Of a stretch of 55,261 bases of DNA, positions 1 to 9,091 are shown one piece after another (the first letter of the stretch is position 1; each line of letters begins with the position of its first letter). Both the position numbers and the translations under genes were made by a program. The notes below the pieces were generated by a model. It saw nothing but the letters and a program-made list of their open reading frames with translations. It searched no databases and was not told the origin of the DNA. Location: positions 1 to 55,261 of the forward strand of contig JAFDHB010000004.1 of NCBI GenBank assembly GCA_019308985.1, read 5' to 3'. This DNA comes from Deltaproteobacteria bacterium. GTDB taxonomy: Bacteria; Desulfobacterota; DSM-4660; Desulfatiglandales; HGW-15.

Positions 1-102
1 CTTGGTGATGATGTTCGGGTGTATCCGGGACACGGACCTCCCACTACCATAGGCAGGGAGCGCATGACCAATCCCTTCTTTCGCCTTAGTCATGTCTCCT
101 GA
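1..102 (+). CDS. MBL-fold metallo-hydrolase, C-terminal end (partial)
   Basis: Frame 1 is open from the first base to a TGA at 100-102 and gives 33 residues. They contain [13 protein letters not shown] followed by TNPF, the C-terminal signature of metallo-beta-lactamase-fold hydrolases of the glyoxalase II/YcbL type, where the His of PGHG belongs to the metal site. The start lies outside the window. The gene converges on the acyl-CoA ligase, whose stop is at 165. The family call rests on a short tail, so the substrate cannot be given. Confidence 0.75.
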   Translation, partial: LGDDVRVYPGHGPPTTIGRERMTNPFFRLSHVS

Positions 103-164
103 GGGTGTGCCAGGGAGAAGGGCAAAAATTCCCATGTTCTTCAGAAAACTCTATCCCGACGGAA

Positions 165-1712
165 CTACTGGCCTTTCGCCTCTTCCCTGAGAAGGCCCTT
201 CTTCACCTTCCCCAGGTCGGTCCTGGGGAACTCCTTGCAAAAAGTGAATTTCTTGGGCCATTTGAAACGGGCCAGGCGGCCCTCGCAAAAAGAAAGGATA
301 TCTTCCGACTTAAGACTGCAGCCACCTTTGCAGATGACAAAGACATGTCCCACCTCACCCCATTTCTCATCCGGGACTCCGACAACCGCAACGTCTTCAA
401 TTCGGGGGTGTTCCCTCAGGACCCTTTCAACCTCCGCTGGGTAAACATTTTCTCCCCCCGAGATGTACATGTCCTTTGCCCTGTCGACCAGGTAGTAGAA
501 ACCATCCTCATCCATTCTTGCCAGGTCCCCGGTGTGAAGCCAGCCGTTCCTGATGGTCCCTTGGGTTCTCTCGGGATCCCGCCAGTATTCATTCATCATG
601 ATCGTGCCCCGCACAACGATCTCCCCGATCTCGCCAGGCTTGCAAGGCCTTCCTTGCTTGTTCAGGATGGTAACCTGGGAATGAAACACGGGCCTCCCAA
701 CAGATCCAGGTTTACGAAGTACCTCGTCTTCTGATGCCCACAGGAGAATAGATGTCTCTGTCTGTCCCATGACGTGCCGCAGAGGGAGCCCCATCTCCCT
801 GAACTGGGTCATGAATTCAGGAGTGACCTTCTCTCCGCCTATGGCGCATATCTTCAAGGAGGAAAAGATCGGCTTCTCGGCGTTCCATGCCTGCAAGAGA
901 GACTTGTAAACCGTGGGCACTCCCAGAAACTTCGTAACCCTGTACTTCTGGATGTCTTCACGGGCCCTGTTGGGGTCAAATTTCGGATATATTATCATCG
1001 TGGCCCCTTTGTACAGCGTGGGTGTTGCCTGGATGAAAAGACCGCCTGAGTGAAACAGGGGCAACACGATGAGCATGATGTCATCGAAGTCCAACTTGAA
1101 AAAAATATCCGCATTCAGGCAATTGAAAAAGGTCTTCCGGTGGGAAAGCACCGCACCTTTAGGCTTGCCCGTAGTCCCGGAGGTATACATGATCACATGG
1201 GCCTCCTCTGGATCACTCGGCCCCTTTGATCCCTCTACGTCTGGGCGCTGACCGTTGAAGGCACCTATTTCAAGATTGAAATCCAAAAATTCCCCTTGAT
1301 TCCCTGTCTTGCCAAGGGTGCAGAGCAAGAGCCGCGGCACAGTGTCTTTGATACCCGCCTTTGTTACCGTGTCCTTGAATTCTGAACCGAATATGAACAG
1401 GCGCGGCTCGCAATTCTCCAGGAAGTACTTCAGTTCCGCTTCAGCAGAGCGGAAGTTAATGGGAACAAAAATTATCCCCACCCTGGAGCACGCAAGGTAG
1501 AGTTCCATGAATTCAGGGCTGTTTTTCAACATGACCGCCACCCTGTCACCTTTTTCTATGCCCAGGGATAGCAGCCAGCAGGCTGTCCTGTTCACCCTTT
1601 TAACAAGCTCCGAGTAACTGATTTTCTGGCCTTCAGCTACAATGGCGGTCTTGGCGGGGTTTATTTCACACCAACGCCTTACTATGGAAGAGATGTTCAT
1701 GGACTCGATCAC
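165..1712 (-). CDS. AMP-forming acyl-CoA synthetase (acyl-CoA ligase)
   Basis: This 515-residue protein belongs to the ANL adenylate-forming superfamily and should activate a carboxylic acid as acyl-AMP and transfer it to CoA in the cytoplasm. Visible motifs are the phosphate-binding loop YTSGTTGKPKG at 176-186, GQTE near 316, HTGDLA near 392, and the C-terminal DLGKVKKG with the adenylation lysine. Length is typical. Its ATG overlaps the stop of the V4R gene (ATGA), so the two are translationally coupled, and it is the last gene of the TRAP/hydantoinase operon. The likely role is CoA activation of the acid taken up or made by that operon. The substrate, possibly an aromatic or keto acid, is inference only. 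Confidence 0.9.
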   Translation of the reverse strand: MIESMNISSIVRRWCEINPAKTAIVAEGQKISYSELVKRVNRTACWLLSLGIEKGDRVAVMLKNSPEFMELYLACSRVGIIFVPINFRSAEAELKYFLENCEPRLFIFGSEFKDTVTKAGIKDTVPRLLLCTLGKTGNQGEFLDFNLEIGAFNGQRPDVEGSKGPSDPEEAHVIMYTSGTTGKPKGAVLSHRKTFFNCLNADIFFKLDFDDIMLIVLPLFHSGGLFIQATPTLYKGATMIIYPKFDPNRAREDIQKYRVTKFLGVPTVYKSLLQAWNAEKPIFSSLKICAIGGEKVTPEFMTQFREMGLPLRHVMGQTETSILLWASEDEVLRKPGSVGRPVFHSQVTILNKQGRPCKPGEIGEIVVRGTIMMNEYWRDPERTQGTIRNGWLHTGDLARMDEDGFYYLVDRAKDMYISGGENVYPAEVERVLREHPRIEDVAVVGVPDEKWGEVGHVFVICKGGCSLKSEDILSFCEGRLARFKWPKKFTFCKEFPRTDLGKVKKGLLREEAKGQ

Positions 1713-2221
1713 TTTTTGCCTTCGACCTCGAACAGGCAGTACTCATCCCCTTTGGCCACGCAATATGTCTCATCTGCCTCGCACTCTCCTTCAAATAGGA
1801 CTGTTGCCATCCCTGCAAGCACACCACGAATGAGATGGCATACCCCATGGCTGGCTTTACCATAGCTTTGGGCAAAGGGGGAATTGGAAACTGAAACACA
1901 CAGCCTCTTTTCTTCAAGGCTGTACTCCTTGAGGGTGAACTTTCCCCAACCGATCTGGCTTCCCATGCTCATCATGAAGTCGATGATTTCCCTGTCAGAA
2001 AGCTCGTGCATCTCCTTGTATTTCTTGGTCGATAGGCGTCCGCCGGAGAATCCACCTTCAAAGAGTTTTTCCTCCGCCTCCGAACCAAACTTCTCTCCAA
2101 GGGCCTTTTGAAACCCAGAGATAGTCTCGGGCCTGATCAACAGATACCGAACACCCTTGAAAAGTAGCGCGCCCCTACCCTTATCATATTGGATCTCATC
2201 CAGTATCAGTTTCTTGGACAT
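1709..2221 (-). CDS. V4R (4-vinyl reductase) domain protein
   Basis: A stand-alone 170-residue protein. The C-terminal half carries the V4R pattern: GVCHLIRG, then EGECEADETYC and GDEYCLFEV, with Gly and Cys residues at the expected spacing. V4R domains bind small hydrophobic or aromatic ligands in regulators such as XylR/DmpR and occur in BchJ. There is no DNA-binding domain here, so it may be a ligand-binding accessory protein or small enzyme. Its start lies one base after the stop of the orphan ferredoxin segment upstream, and its stop overlaps the acyl-CoA ligase start. Coupling to a ligase suggests it handles the same substrate. Function is not established. Confidence 0.7.
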   Translation of the reverse strand: MSKKLILDEIQYDKGRGALLFKGVRYLLIRPETISGFQKALGEKFGSEAEEKLFEGGFSGGRLSTKKYKEMHELSDREIIDFMMSMGSQIGWGKFTLKEYSLEEKRLCVSVSNSPFAQSYGKASHGVCHLIRGVLAGMATVLFEGECEADETYCVAKGDEYCLFEVEGKK

Positions 2222-2222
2222 G

Positions 2223-2420
2223 TCAAAAATAATCCACCGTGGATCGGTACGGAAAATGCACGGAAATGCATCTTCTTGGGCATTCTTCTTCGCAGTTTCG
2301 ACATACGAGACAGCCTTCCATGTTGATCACCTCGATGCATGTTTCCCCTTCATCAAAACCAAAACAGGGGACGGGGCACGCATCAATGCATCTTCCGCAC
2401 ATAATACATGCTTTCTGATA
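2223..2420 (-). pseudogene. Orphan 2x[4Fe-4S] ferredoxin tail
   Basis: Immediately after the TAA of the pyrK/pyrD chimera the same reading frame stays open for 65 codons and encodes a classic two-cluster ferredoxin: ACIMCGRCIDACPVPC, then GCLVCRNCEEECPRRC. The only ATG (2400-2402) falls inside the first cluster motif and would lose its first Cys, so independent translation would give a damaged domain. The simplest reading is that this was the C-terminal ferredoxin domain of a dihydroorotate- or dihydropyrimidine-dehydrogenase-like protein (compare PreA), now cut off by an in-frame TAA at 2421-2423. It ends one base before the V4R start codon, as a normal operon gene end would. Confidence 0.7.
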
Positions 2421-3239
2421 TTAAGAAATCCTTAAGCTCCCGACCAGATCCGAAAGTTTGCTGATACCCTGCTCCTGCATATAGGTCTCGATTCCCTTGA
2501 TGACTTCCAATGTGATCCCGGGATTGACGAAATTCCACGTGCCGCTCTGTACCGCAGACGCCCCGGCGATGATAAACTCCAGGGCGTCTTCAGGAGACGA
2601 GATCCCGCCTATACCAATGACCGGTATGTCCACGGTCCTACTAACTTGCCAAACGAGATAGAGGGCCAGGGGTTTGATAGCAGGACCCGCAATTCCTCCA
2701 GTGATATTCCTGCCGAGCTTAGACCCGCGCGTCTTTATGTCTATCGCCATACCAAGGGGTGAATTAATCAAGGATATGGCATCTGCACCGTTTTCCTGGC
2801 ATATATCTGCGAGTTGCCTTATGCCAGTCACCATGGGAGTAAGCTTAATGATGAGCGTCTTGGAAGTGGCCTGCCTTATGCCACGAACAAGCTCTCTGGT
2901 GATCCGGGGATCAACACCGAAATGCATTCCCCCCCGGTCCAAGTTAGGACAGGAGATATTCACTTCTGTCGCATCCACCCTATCCCCTTGCACCCTTGTG
3001 CTCAACCACGTGGTCCCCTTCCCGAGCACCAGGTAGAGAATGTCCAACCGGGTCCTCCCCTTTTCCTCCTGAACTTGGTGCACGCTGAAGGGTCTTCTAA
3101 GCAGAGGATCCGTGCCTTGGCCACACAAGATGCTATAGAACTGACCAGGCCGAGGTATCGTTCCTGAATCGCTTATGTCCAGGGAAATCTTGTAGTAGTT
3201 ATGCTTCACCTTGGTGTTGCTAATGACAGGATATTCCAT
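2421..3239 (-). pseudogene. pyrK'-'pyrD chimera (internal deletion fusion)
   Basis: The 272-residue frame joins two unrelated pieces. Residues 1 to about 89 match the N-terminal FAD-binding barrel of PyrK (RRPFSVHQ, GKGTTWLS, GDRVD). From about 90 on it is the second half of a PyrD-type dihydroorotate dehydrogenase barrel (VNISCPNLDRGG, GADAISLIN, GGIAGPAIKP, IGIGGISSPEDALEFI). The PyrK NAD and [2Fe-2S] parts and the PyrD N-terminal half are missing; the joint is near 2970-2977. Neither half could work as a known enzyme and no clear ribosome-binding site precedes the ATG. It lies between hyuB and the V4R gene, so the ancestral pair may have served pyrimidine or hydantoin-like catabolism rather than biosynthesis (inference). 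Confidence 0.8.
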
Positions 3240-3265
3240 GGGAAAAGTCGTTATCTACATACCTG

Positions 3266-4990
3266 TTAGGGGTTTCTCCTTCCTTGTCTAAGCCTTCGGG
3301 TTTCCTCCGGGTCGATTTCCCCGTCTTCCCTAAAGGCAACCCCGTAGTGTTTTCTGGCGGATTCCATACTTACCTTGCCCTCTATTACATCTCGTCGGAC
3401 AAGTACAGGGTCCCTTTCATGGGGCGGACCGTAGCCCCCGCTTCCCGGCAGCCGAATACTCAGAACACTCCCTGCCTTTAGTTCTTCCACCCCCTTGGAC
3501 TTGCATCTTCGCTCTTCCTTGGTACCCGGATTCAGAATGAGGCTGCCGGTAGTCCCTTCCATTCCTCCGAAAAGACCCTGGGGCCTGAACTTCTGTCTGT
3601 CAGAATACCGGGCCCAAACCACGTCCGTCAGGAAGCAGATGTCCCTGCGAAGGGCAAGACCCCCTCTGAACTTGCCAGGACCTCCTGAGTCAGGAATCAA
3701 TTCGTACCTTTCGATCATGACCGGGTTTTCCAGTTCCGCCGCCTCCAGGGGGGTGTTGAGGAAACGACCGAGATGAAGGTCCTGGCCGTCAGGTCCGTCT
3801 TTTGAGGGTCTGGCGCCCGCCCCTCCTCCCTGCATCTCGATGTAGCAAAAGGGTCTTCCCGTCTTGGGATGGGTACCCATGAAACTATTCGTACAAGCCT
3901 GTCCATGGCTCCCCGCTACAACCCGATCAGGGACCACGTGGCTCATCGCCTTCAGCATGGCTTCCGTTATCTTGGTCATGGTCTGGCTGCGGGCCGTCAC
4001 CCCTGCCGGCGGTATGGGCCTGGTTATGAGGCCTTCCTCGCCTTCTACGGTTATCGGCTTGAAGGTCCCTGAATTAACGACCATGTAGGGATCAATAATG
4101 CCGACCATTACGTAGAAGACCCCGCCTTGGCTGCAGGACCAGGGCGAATTGACGTTACCTTTGGCCTGTGGGCTGCTGCCCTTGAAATCTACCTTCATCT
4201 CATCATCTTGTATGTTGACATTGACCTGGACTCTCAGGGGTTCCTCCGATTGCCCGTCATCATCCAGGTAATCGACTCCGGTATAGTGGCCATCCGGCAT
4301 CTTGCGGATGGCGTCCCTGACAATTCTCTCACCATACTCAATGAGCAGCCGGGTGGAATCCAGGAATATCTCCAGGCCGTATTTCTCTACCAGGGTCTTT
4401 ACCCGATCCACTCCCCACATAGTCGTAGCAGCCTGGGCCCTGAAATCATCAAGCGTCTTTTCTGGTATCCTGATATTCTTTTCAATTATCTCAAAGATCT
4501 GCGAATCCTCTTTTCCTCCCCTGAAAAGTTTGACAAAGGGAAGCCTTAATCCTTCCTGGTAGATCTCTGTGAGACCCCCGGCGACGCCGCCGGGCACGGC
4601 CCCTCCCATATCCAGTTGGTGCGCGATGTTGGCCACAAAGGCAATCAGTTGCCCGTCAAAGAGTACGGGGGAGAAAAATTGCATGTCAAGGAGGTGTTGA
4701 CCCCCTAGATAGGGGTCATTGCAAATGATTACATCGCCTTCATCAAATTCCTTGATCTTCTCGATCATCCTCTTGGCTGTTTCCGGCAAACTAAACAACA
4801 TCAGGGGACAAAGATTAGCCTGGGAAAGGATCCCTCCGGATGAGTCCAGCACCGCACAGTTGATGTCCATGATCTCTTTGACGATCGTGGTACGACCCAT
4901 GCGCATGAGATTGTAACCCATATCGTTCGCTATGGCCTCCAATCCGTATCTAATTACCTGCATTGTTACCTGATCTGCTTTATAGGTCAC
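3266..4990 (-). CDS. hyuB: Hydantoinase B/oxoprolinase family protein (HyuB-like)
   Basis: A 574-residue HyuB-type subunit. Family signatures include GDVIICNDPYLGGQHLLDM near 84-102, HQLDMGGAVPGG near 123, and the C-terminal segment RYELIPDSGGPGKFRGG. These subunits pair with HyuA to hydrolyse 5-oxoproline or N-methylhydantoins with ATP; paralogous subunits form acetone or acetophenone carboxylases, so the reaction could instead be an ATP-dependent carboxylation. The start is GTG at 4988-4990 behind GAGGGGG. It follows hyuA by 44 bases in the same operon. The neighbouring acyl-CoA ligase fits a carboxylase-then-ligase pathway as in acetophenone degradation, but this is inference. Confidence 0.9.
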   Translation of the reverse strand: MTYKADQVTMQVIRYGLEAIANDMGYNLMRMGRTTIVKEIMDINCAVLDSSGGILSQANLCPLMLFSLPETAKRMIEKIKEFDEGDVIICNDPYLGGQHLLDMQFFSPVLFDGQLIAFVANIAHQLDMGGAVPGGVAGGLTEIYQEGLRLPFVKLFRGGKEDSQIFEIIEKNIRIPEKTLDDFRAQAATTMWGVDRVKTLVEKYGLEIFLDSTRLLIEYGERIVRDAIRKMPDGHYTGVDYLDDDGQSEEPLRVQVNVNIQDDEMKVDFKGSSPQAKGNVNSPWSCSQGGVFYVMVGIIDPYMVVNSGTFKPITVEGEEGLITRPIPPAGVTARSQTMTKITEAMLKAMSHVVPDRVVAGSHGQACTNSFMGTHPKTGRPFCYIEMQGGGAGARPSKDGPDGQDLHLGRFLNTPLEAAELENPVMIERYELIPDSGGPGKFRGGLALRRDICFLTDVVWARYSDRQKFRPQGLFGGMEGTTGSLILNPGTKEERRCKSKGVEELKAGSVLSIRLPGSGGYGPPHERDPVLVRRDVIEGKVSMESARKHYGVAFREDGEIDPEETRRLRQGRRNP

Positions 4991-5034
4991 GGCGCCCCCT
5001 CACATTCCGAAACTTCCCAGTTCCCATTCCATAC

Positions 5035-7092
5035 CTATGGGGCCTTGATCATAATCACAATATTTCCAAACTCATCCACCTGCCCCTCCCAGCCCTCTGG
5101 GATGAGGGTAGTCGATATCTTCTCCTCTATGATGCACGGTCCCGGGACCGTGGTTCCGCAGCCCAGACGACCCCTCTCATAGATCGACGTTTCAGTCCAT
5201 CCCTTTCCCCTAAAATATACGGGGCGTTCTTCCTTCAAGGCGTCCTTGAGGGGTGTTGGATTGACCGGGCTCTTGGACATGGACAGGCCGGGATTGCGCC
5301 CGATGCTCCTCACCCTGAGGTTGATAATCTCCACCTTTTCCCTTGGCTCACAGTAAGAGTACACTTGCTGGTGAAGATCATGGAAATCTTCTATCAGGGT
5401 TTTCAGTGACTTCTTGTCGAAGGGAACAGATCTCCTGACAGGAGTGTTCAGCTCCCACGATTGACCTTCGTATCTCAAATCAGCCGACCAGCTGATAACC
5501 AGGTTTTCGTCTCTTACACCCTCTTTCCTTAGCTGCTCTCTGCCATCTCTCTCCAGGTCAAGAAAGGTCTCCAAGATAACCTCAGGCGTAACATCATCTT
5601 GCTTCGCCGCAATAGTCCTGACCCCGTCATGCTGGATATCGGCAACCACGAGGCCAAGGGCTGAGAAATTACCGCACATGGGAGGGACAACGACCTTTCT
5701 TATGTTTAATTCAGCAGCGATAGAGACGGCGTGATTCGGGGCTGCGCCCCCGAAAGGCACAAGGATGAACTCCCTGAGATCATATCCCCTTTCTACCGAA
5801 ATTCCGCTTATGCCTTTTGTCATGTTTGCATCAGCAATGTCTATGATGCTCCGGGCCGCTGCTTCTATACTCAGGCCCATGCGCTCTGCTACCATCCCTA
5901 TTGCTGATTTCGCCTTCTCAATGTAAAGAGGGATATTCCCTCCCAGGAAATAATGGGGGTTGAGCCTCCCAAGTACGAGGTTGGCATCCGATACCGTCGG
6001 AAGCTCTCCTTCCCAACCATAGCATGCAGGTCCCGGTGAAGATCCTGCACTCTGGGGCCCCACGTACAATACCCCGCCCTGGTCCACCCATGCTATGCTC
6101 CCTCCTCCTGCCCCTATTGTCTTCAGGTCCACCATGGGGAGCTTAATGGGGTAATCCGTAACACCGCCCCACGTGGTGGTCTTGGGTATTCCCCTGTCTA
6201 TGATGGAGATATCAAAGGTCGTACCGCCCATGTCGGCACCCACTGCCATTTCATGGCCCATCAAGCGGCTGATAAAAGCGGTTGCTATGGCACCTGCGGC
6301 AGGCCCCGAATTGATCAAACTTGCGGCATAGTCTCTTGCAAGCTGGGCCGCCATTGAACCGCCGTTACTCTGCATGATATGGAGTTGAATCCTTCCGTAC
6401 CTGTTGTTCAAGCGGCTCAAGAGGTTGTCCATATACTTTTGGATGACGGGTCCCAGATACCCGTTCATGACCGTCGTGCAGGTCCTCTCGTATTCTCTGA
6501 ATTCGGGACAAACTTCCGAAGACAGGGACAAGAAGACCCCCGGTGTCATTTCTTTGCAGATCTCCGCCACACGATGCTCATGGGAAGGGTTGAGGAAAGA
6601 AAACAGGAGAGAAATTATGATGGCATCCACCCTTTCAGCCCTCAGAGAAGCAACCGCTTCACGGACCGAATCTTCATTCAAGCGCCTGTGAACCTCTCCC
6701 AGGCTGTTGATGCGTTCTTCGACACCTTTTCTCAAATTCCTGGGAACCAGTGGAGGCGGATTATCAACCTCGAAATCAAAGGCGGCCTCTTTCGGCCTTG
6801 CAACCCTCCGAATTTCCAGGACATCTTCAAACCCTTTTGTGGTTATCAATCCTACCCTTGCGCCTTTACGCTCTATGATAGCATTGGTGCAGATCGTCGT
6901 CCCGTGGATAAGGTACTCTACTTCTCCTATACCCTTTCCCGACATTTGAAGTATCTCCTCTAATCCACGCAGGACACCCTCGGCGAGGTCATGGTGGGTG
7001 GTCGGCGTCTTCGTGTACAAGAATTCCTTCTCCTTTTCGTCCCAAAGGACAACGTCTGTAAACGTCCCTCCTACATCTATCCCAATTCTCAT
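5035..7092 (-). CDS. hyuA: Hydantoinase A/oxoprolinase family protein (HyuA-like)
   Basis: A 685-residue ATP-binding subunit of the hydantoinase/oxoprolinase family. It opens with MRIGIDVGGTFTDVVLWDE, the actin-fold phosphate-binding motif, and later has GADMGGTTFDISI and a conserved GGAAPNHA segment. The ATG at 7090-7092 is preferred over a TTG seven codons upstream because GGAG lies five bases before it. It acts with the HyuB-like protein encoded next in cytoplasmic, ATP-dependent hydrolysis or carboxylation. It follows dctM by about 150 bases, so substrate import and breakdown appear to be co-expressed. Only one A and one B subunit are present, unlike the multi-subunit acetophenone carboxylase. 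Confidence 0.9.
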   Translation of the reverse strand: MRIGIDVGGTFTDVVLWDEKEKEFLYTKTPTTHHDLAEGVLRGLEEILQMSGKGIGEVEYLIHGTTICTNAIIERKGARVGLITTKGFEDVLEIRRVARPKEAAFDFEVDNPPPLVPRNLRKGVEERINSLGEVHRRLNEDSVREAVASLRAERVDAIIISLLFSFLNPSHEHRVAEICKEMTPGVFLSLSSEVCPEFREYERTCTTVMNGYLGPVIQKYMDNLLSRLNNRYGRIQLHIMQSNGGSMAAQLARDYAASLINSGPAAGAIATAFISRLMGHEMAVGADMGGTTFDISIIDRGIPKTTTWGGVTDYPIKLPMVDLKTIGAGGGSIAWVDQGGVLYVGPQSAGSSPGPACYGWEGELPTVSDANLVLGRLNPHYFLGGNIPLYIEKAKSAIGMVAERMGLSIEAAARSIIDIADANMTKGISGISVERGYDLREFILVPFGGAAPNHAVSIAAELNIRKVVVPPMCGNFSALGLVVADIQHDGVRTIAAKQDDVTPEVILETFLDLERDGREQLRKEGVRDENLVISWSADLRYEGQSWELNTPVRRSVPFDKKSLKTLIEDFHDLHQQVYSYCEPREKVEIINLRVRSIGRNPGLSMSKSPVNPTPLKDALKEERPVYFRGKGWTETSIYERGRLGCGTTVPGPCIIEEKISTTLIPEGWEGQVDEFGNIVIMIKAP

Positions 7093-7246
7093 CTTCGCTC
7101 CACTCCGTGGCAATGCCTCATTTACCGTGCTTGTATTCCAACCTCAAGGACCCGGTGGGATGCAACCCATCTTTTCCACTCAAAGGCGAATTGAGTCTGA
7201 GAGAGTCGTAAAACCCGTGGTTCTCCTTTAAGTAAATCAGCGATAT

Positions 7247-8560
7247 TCATTCCATCAGACCAGGAAGATAAAGGGCCAGCCAAGGGAAGGCCATAACCAT
7301 CGCCATTGCAATAGCATCACAGATCAAGAATGGAAGACCGGCCCTGTAAATATCTTCCATTGTCGTTCCCTCAGGGGCAACTCCCTTCATAACGAAGAGG
7401 ACTAGGCCAAAGGGCGGGGTTGTCGTGGCCATCTCCATGTTGATGAGCATGATGGTCCCAAACCAAAGCGGATTAAAGCCAAGGCTTTCAACCACCGGCA
7501 TATAGACCGGCAGAGTCACCATCATGATGGTCAAAGGTTCCATAAAAGTTCCCATGAAGATTAGAATGATTTGCATAAATATCAAAATGATAATCGGGTG
7601 CAAATCAAGGCCAGAAGCCAATTTGACCAATCCTGAACTTGCCCCGCTGAAGGCCAATATCTGTGAGAAGGCCATGGCTCCTGTCATGATCATAAACATC
7701 ATTACGGTTATCTTGATGGTATTGGAAAGAGAACTGGATATGACGTCCCAGTCCCAACCACGGTATATGAAAACAAGCACAAAGCAGCCAAAGGCCCCTA
7801 AGGCAGCGGATTCGGTGGGTGTTGCAATGCCCAAGAACATGAGACCGATAACCAAAAAGACGATAAATCCCAGAGGGAGGACATATTTACAGGTAAGGAC
7901 GATCTTCTCGAGAAAAGGGCTGGCCGTCAAATCGTAGGGAGGAGCCAATTCCGGCTGGATTATGGATCTTATGACTATGTAGGCCGTATAAAGGATGGCC
8001 ATTAATATACCCGGCAGGATGATAGCCACTAATATGCCACCTACCGACACCCTACTCAAGGACGCCCATAGGACCCCTAGAGCACTTGGAGGTATCATTA
8101 TTGCCAGCCCGCCGCTACCCAGGATAGGACCGAGAGTCATTGGTTTTTCATAGCCACGCTTCTGCATTTCAGGGACCAGTACTGACCCCAGCATAGCACA
8201 CCCGGCCATGGCAGACCCGCTTAGGGCAGCGAACAAAGTCCCTCCTCCAACGGCTAGCAGGCTCAATCGTCCTGGGATTCTTCCAAGCCATTTATCAAGG
8301 GTGTCCATCATTTTGGGAGCAATTCCAGATCGGAACATGATCTCTCCCATCAAAACAAACAATGGAACCGGTAATAAAGAAAAGGTCGCCACTGATCTGT
8401 AAATACTTCTAATTAGCTGGCTTAGGCCTGCTTCTCCTCCCCAAAAAACATAAACCCCTATGATGTTGACAAACAGGAAAGCAAAGGCAACCGGTACCCC
8501 TAAGACGAACAAGACCATGAGGCATATCAATATTACGATAAGGATCATCCACCATTCCAT
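7247..8560 (-). CDS. dctM: TRAP transporter large permease DctM
   Basis: A 437-residue, very hydrophobic protein of the DctM/SiaM family, the 12-helix membrane subunit of tripartite ATP-independent periplasmic transporters that imports organic acids with an ion gradient. Typical features are the long run of membrane segments, GSAMAGCAMLGSVLVPEM near 114-131, IATPTESAALGAFGC, and a MMVTLPVYMPVV segment near the C-terminus. Length is normal. It lies 12 bases downstream of dctQ and is followed by hyuA, so it probably imports the substrate of that enzyme. Confidence 0.95.
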   Translation of the reverse strand: MEWWMILIVILICLMVLFVLGVPVAFAFLFVNIIGVYVFWGGEAGLSQLIRSIYRSVATFSLLPVPLFVLMGEIMFRSGIAPKMMDTLDKWLGRIPGRLSLLAVGGGTLFAALSGSAMAGCAMLGSVLVPEMQKRGYEKPMTLGPILGSGGLAIMIPPSALGVLWASLSRVSVGGILVAIILPGILMAILYTAYIVIRSIIQPELAPPYDLTASPFLEKIVLTCKYVLPLGFIVFLVIGLMFLGIATPTESAALGAFGCFVLVFIYRGWDWDVISSSLSNTIKITVMMFMIMTGAMAFSQILAFSGASSGLVKLASGLDLHPIIILIFMQIILIFMGTFMEPLTIMMVTLPVYMPVVESLGFNPLWFGTIMLINMEMATTTPPFGLVLFVMKGVAPEGTTMEDIYRAGLPFLICDAIAMAMVMAFPWLALYLPGLME

Positions 8561-8572
8561 GAAAATGGACCT

Positions 8573-9091
8573 TTACTTTTTCTCAAGACTTGCTTTTTTC
8601 GTTTCTATCAGGAAGCCGGTAGTGAAAATCACTGTCCTTCTCATAAATTGGACAAATAGCATCAAACTCCCAATCGGAATAATAACGATAATAATCGAAA
8701 CAGGAATTTCCATTGCAGTGGGTGTATACATTCCCCTCTGGAAGTAATGCCATGTAAGCTTGAAGCCTAAAACGGTCAGGGTTATGGAAACAAATCCACC
8801 TATCATTGAAGTTAATATACCAAAGAAGGCAACCTTATTTGGCTTTAGTCTATTTACAATAATGTCGACCTTTACGTGCCCTTCTTCCCTCAACAGCCAT
8901 GCGGCCCCAAGGAAGGTCACATACAAAAGCAGGCACTCAGTAACCTCTGTGACCCAAACCAAAGGATGATTAAAGAAATATCTCAAAACGACCTCTAAGC
9001 ACACCGAAAGCATAATAAAGACAAGGATCAGACACGCGAGAAGACTCATAAAGTTCATGGCATGATCAAAAACAGCTAGGAATTTTTTCAT
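8573..9091 (-). CDS. dctQ: TRAP transporter small permease DctQ
   Basis: A 172-residue protein with four hydrophobic segments, matching the DctQ/SiaQ small membrane subunit. Family marks are the first helix with CLILVFIMLSVCLEVVLRYFF, then WVTEVTECLLLYVTFLGAAWLLREEGHVKVD. It partners DctM and receives substrate from DctP. The ATG at 9089-9091 has AGGGTGAAG upstream. It is separated from dctP by about 530 bases without a gene, which is unusually wide for a TRAP operon. Confidence 0.93.
   Translation of the reverse strand: MKKFLAVFDHAMNFMSLLACLILVFIMLSVCLEVVLRYFFNHPLVWVTEVTECLLLYVTFLGAAWLLREEGHVKVDIIVNRLKPNKVAFFGILTSMIGGFVSITLTVLGFKLTWHYFQRGMYTPTAMEIPVSIIIVIIPIGSLMLFVQFMRRTVIFTTGFLIETKKASLEKK

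Noticed and set aside
105..734. Plus-strand open frame of 209 codons
   Set aside because: It lies antisense to the well-supported acyl-CoA ligase, has no family motifs and mirrors its codon pattern.
2421..2423. TAA read as a recoded codon (pyrrolysine or selenocysteine)
   Set aside because: Those use TAG and TGA, not TAA, and the preceding protein is already a broken chimera.
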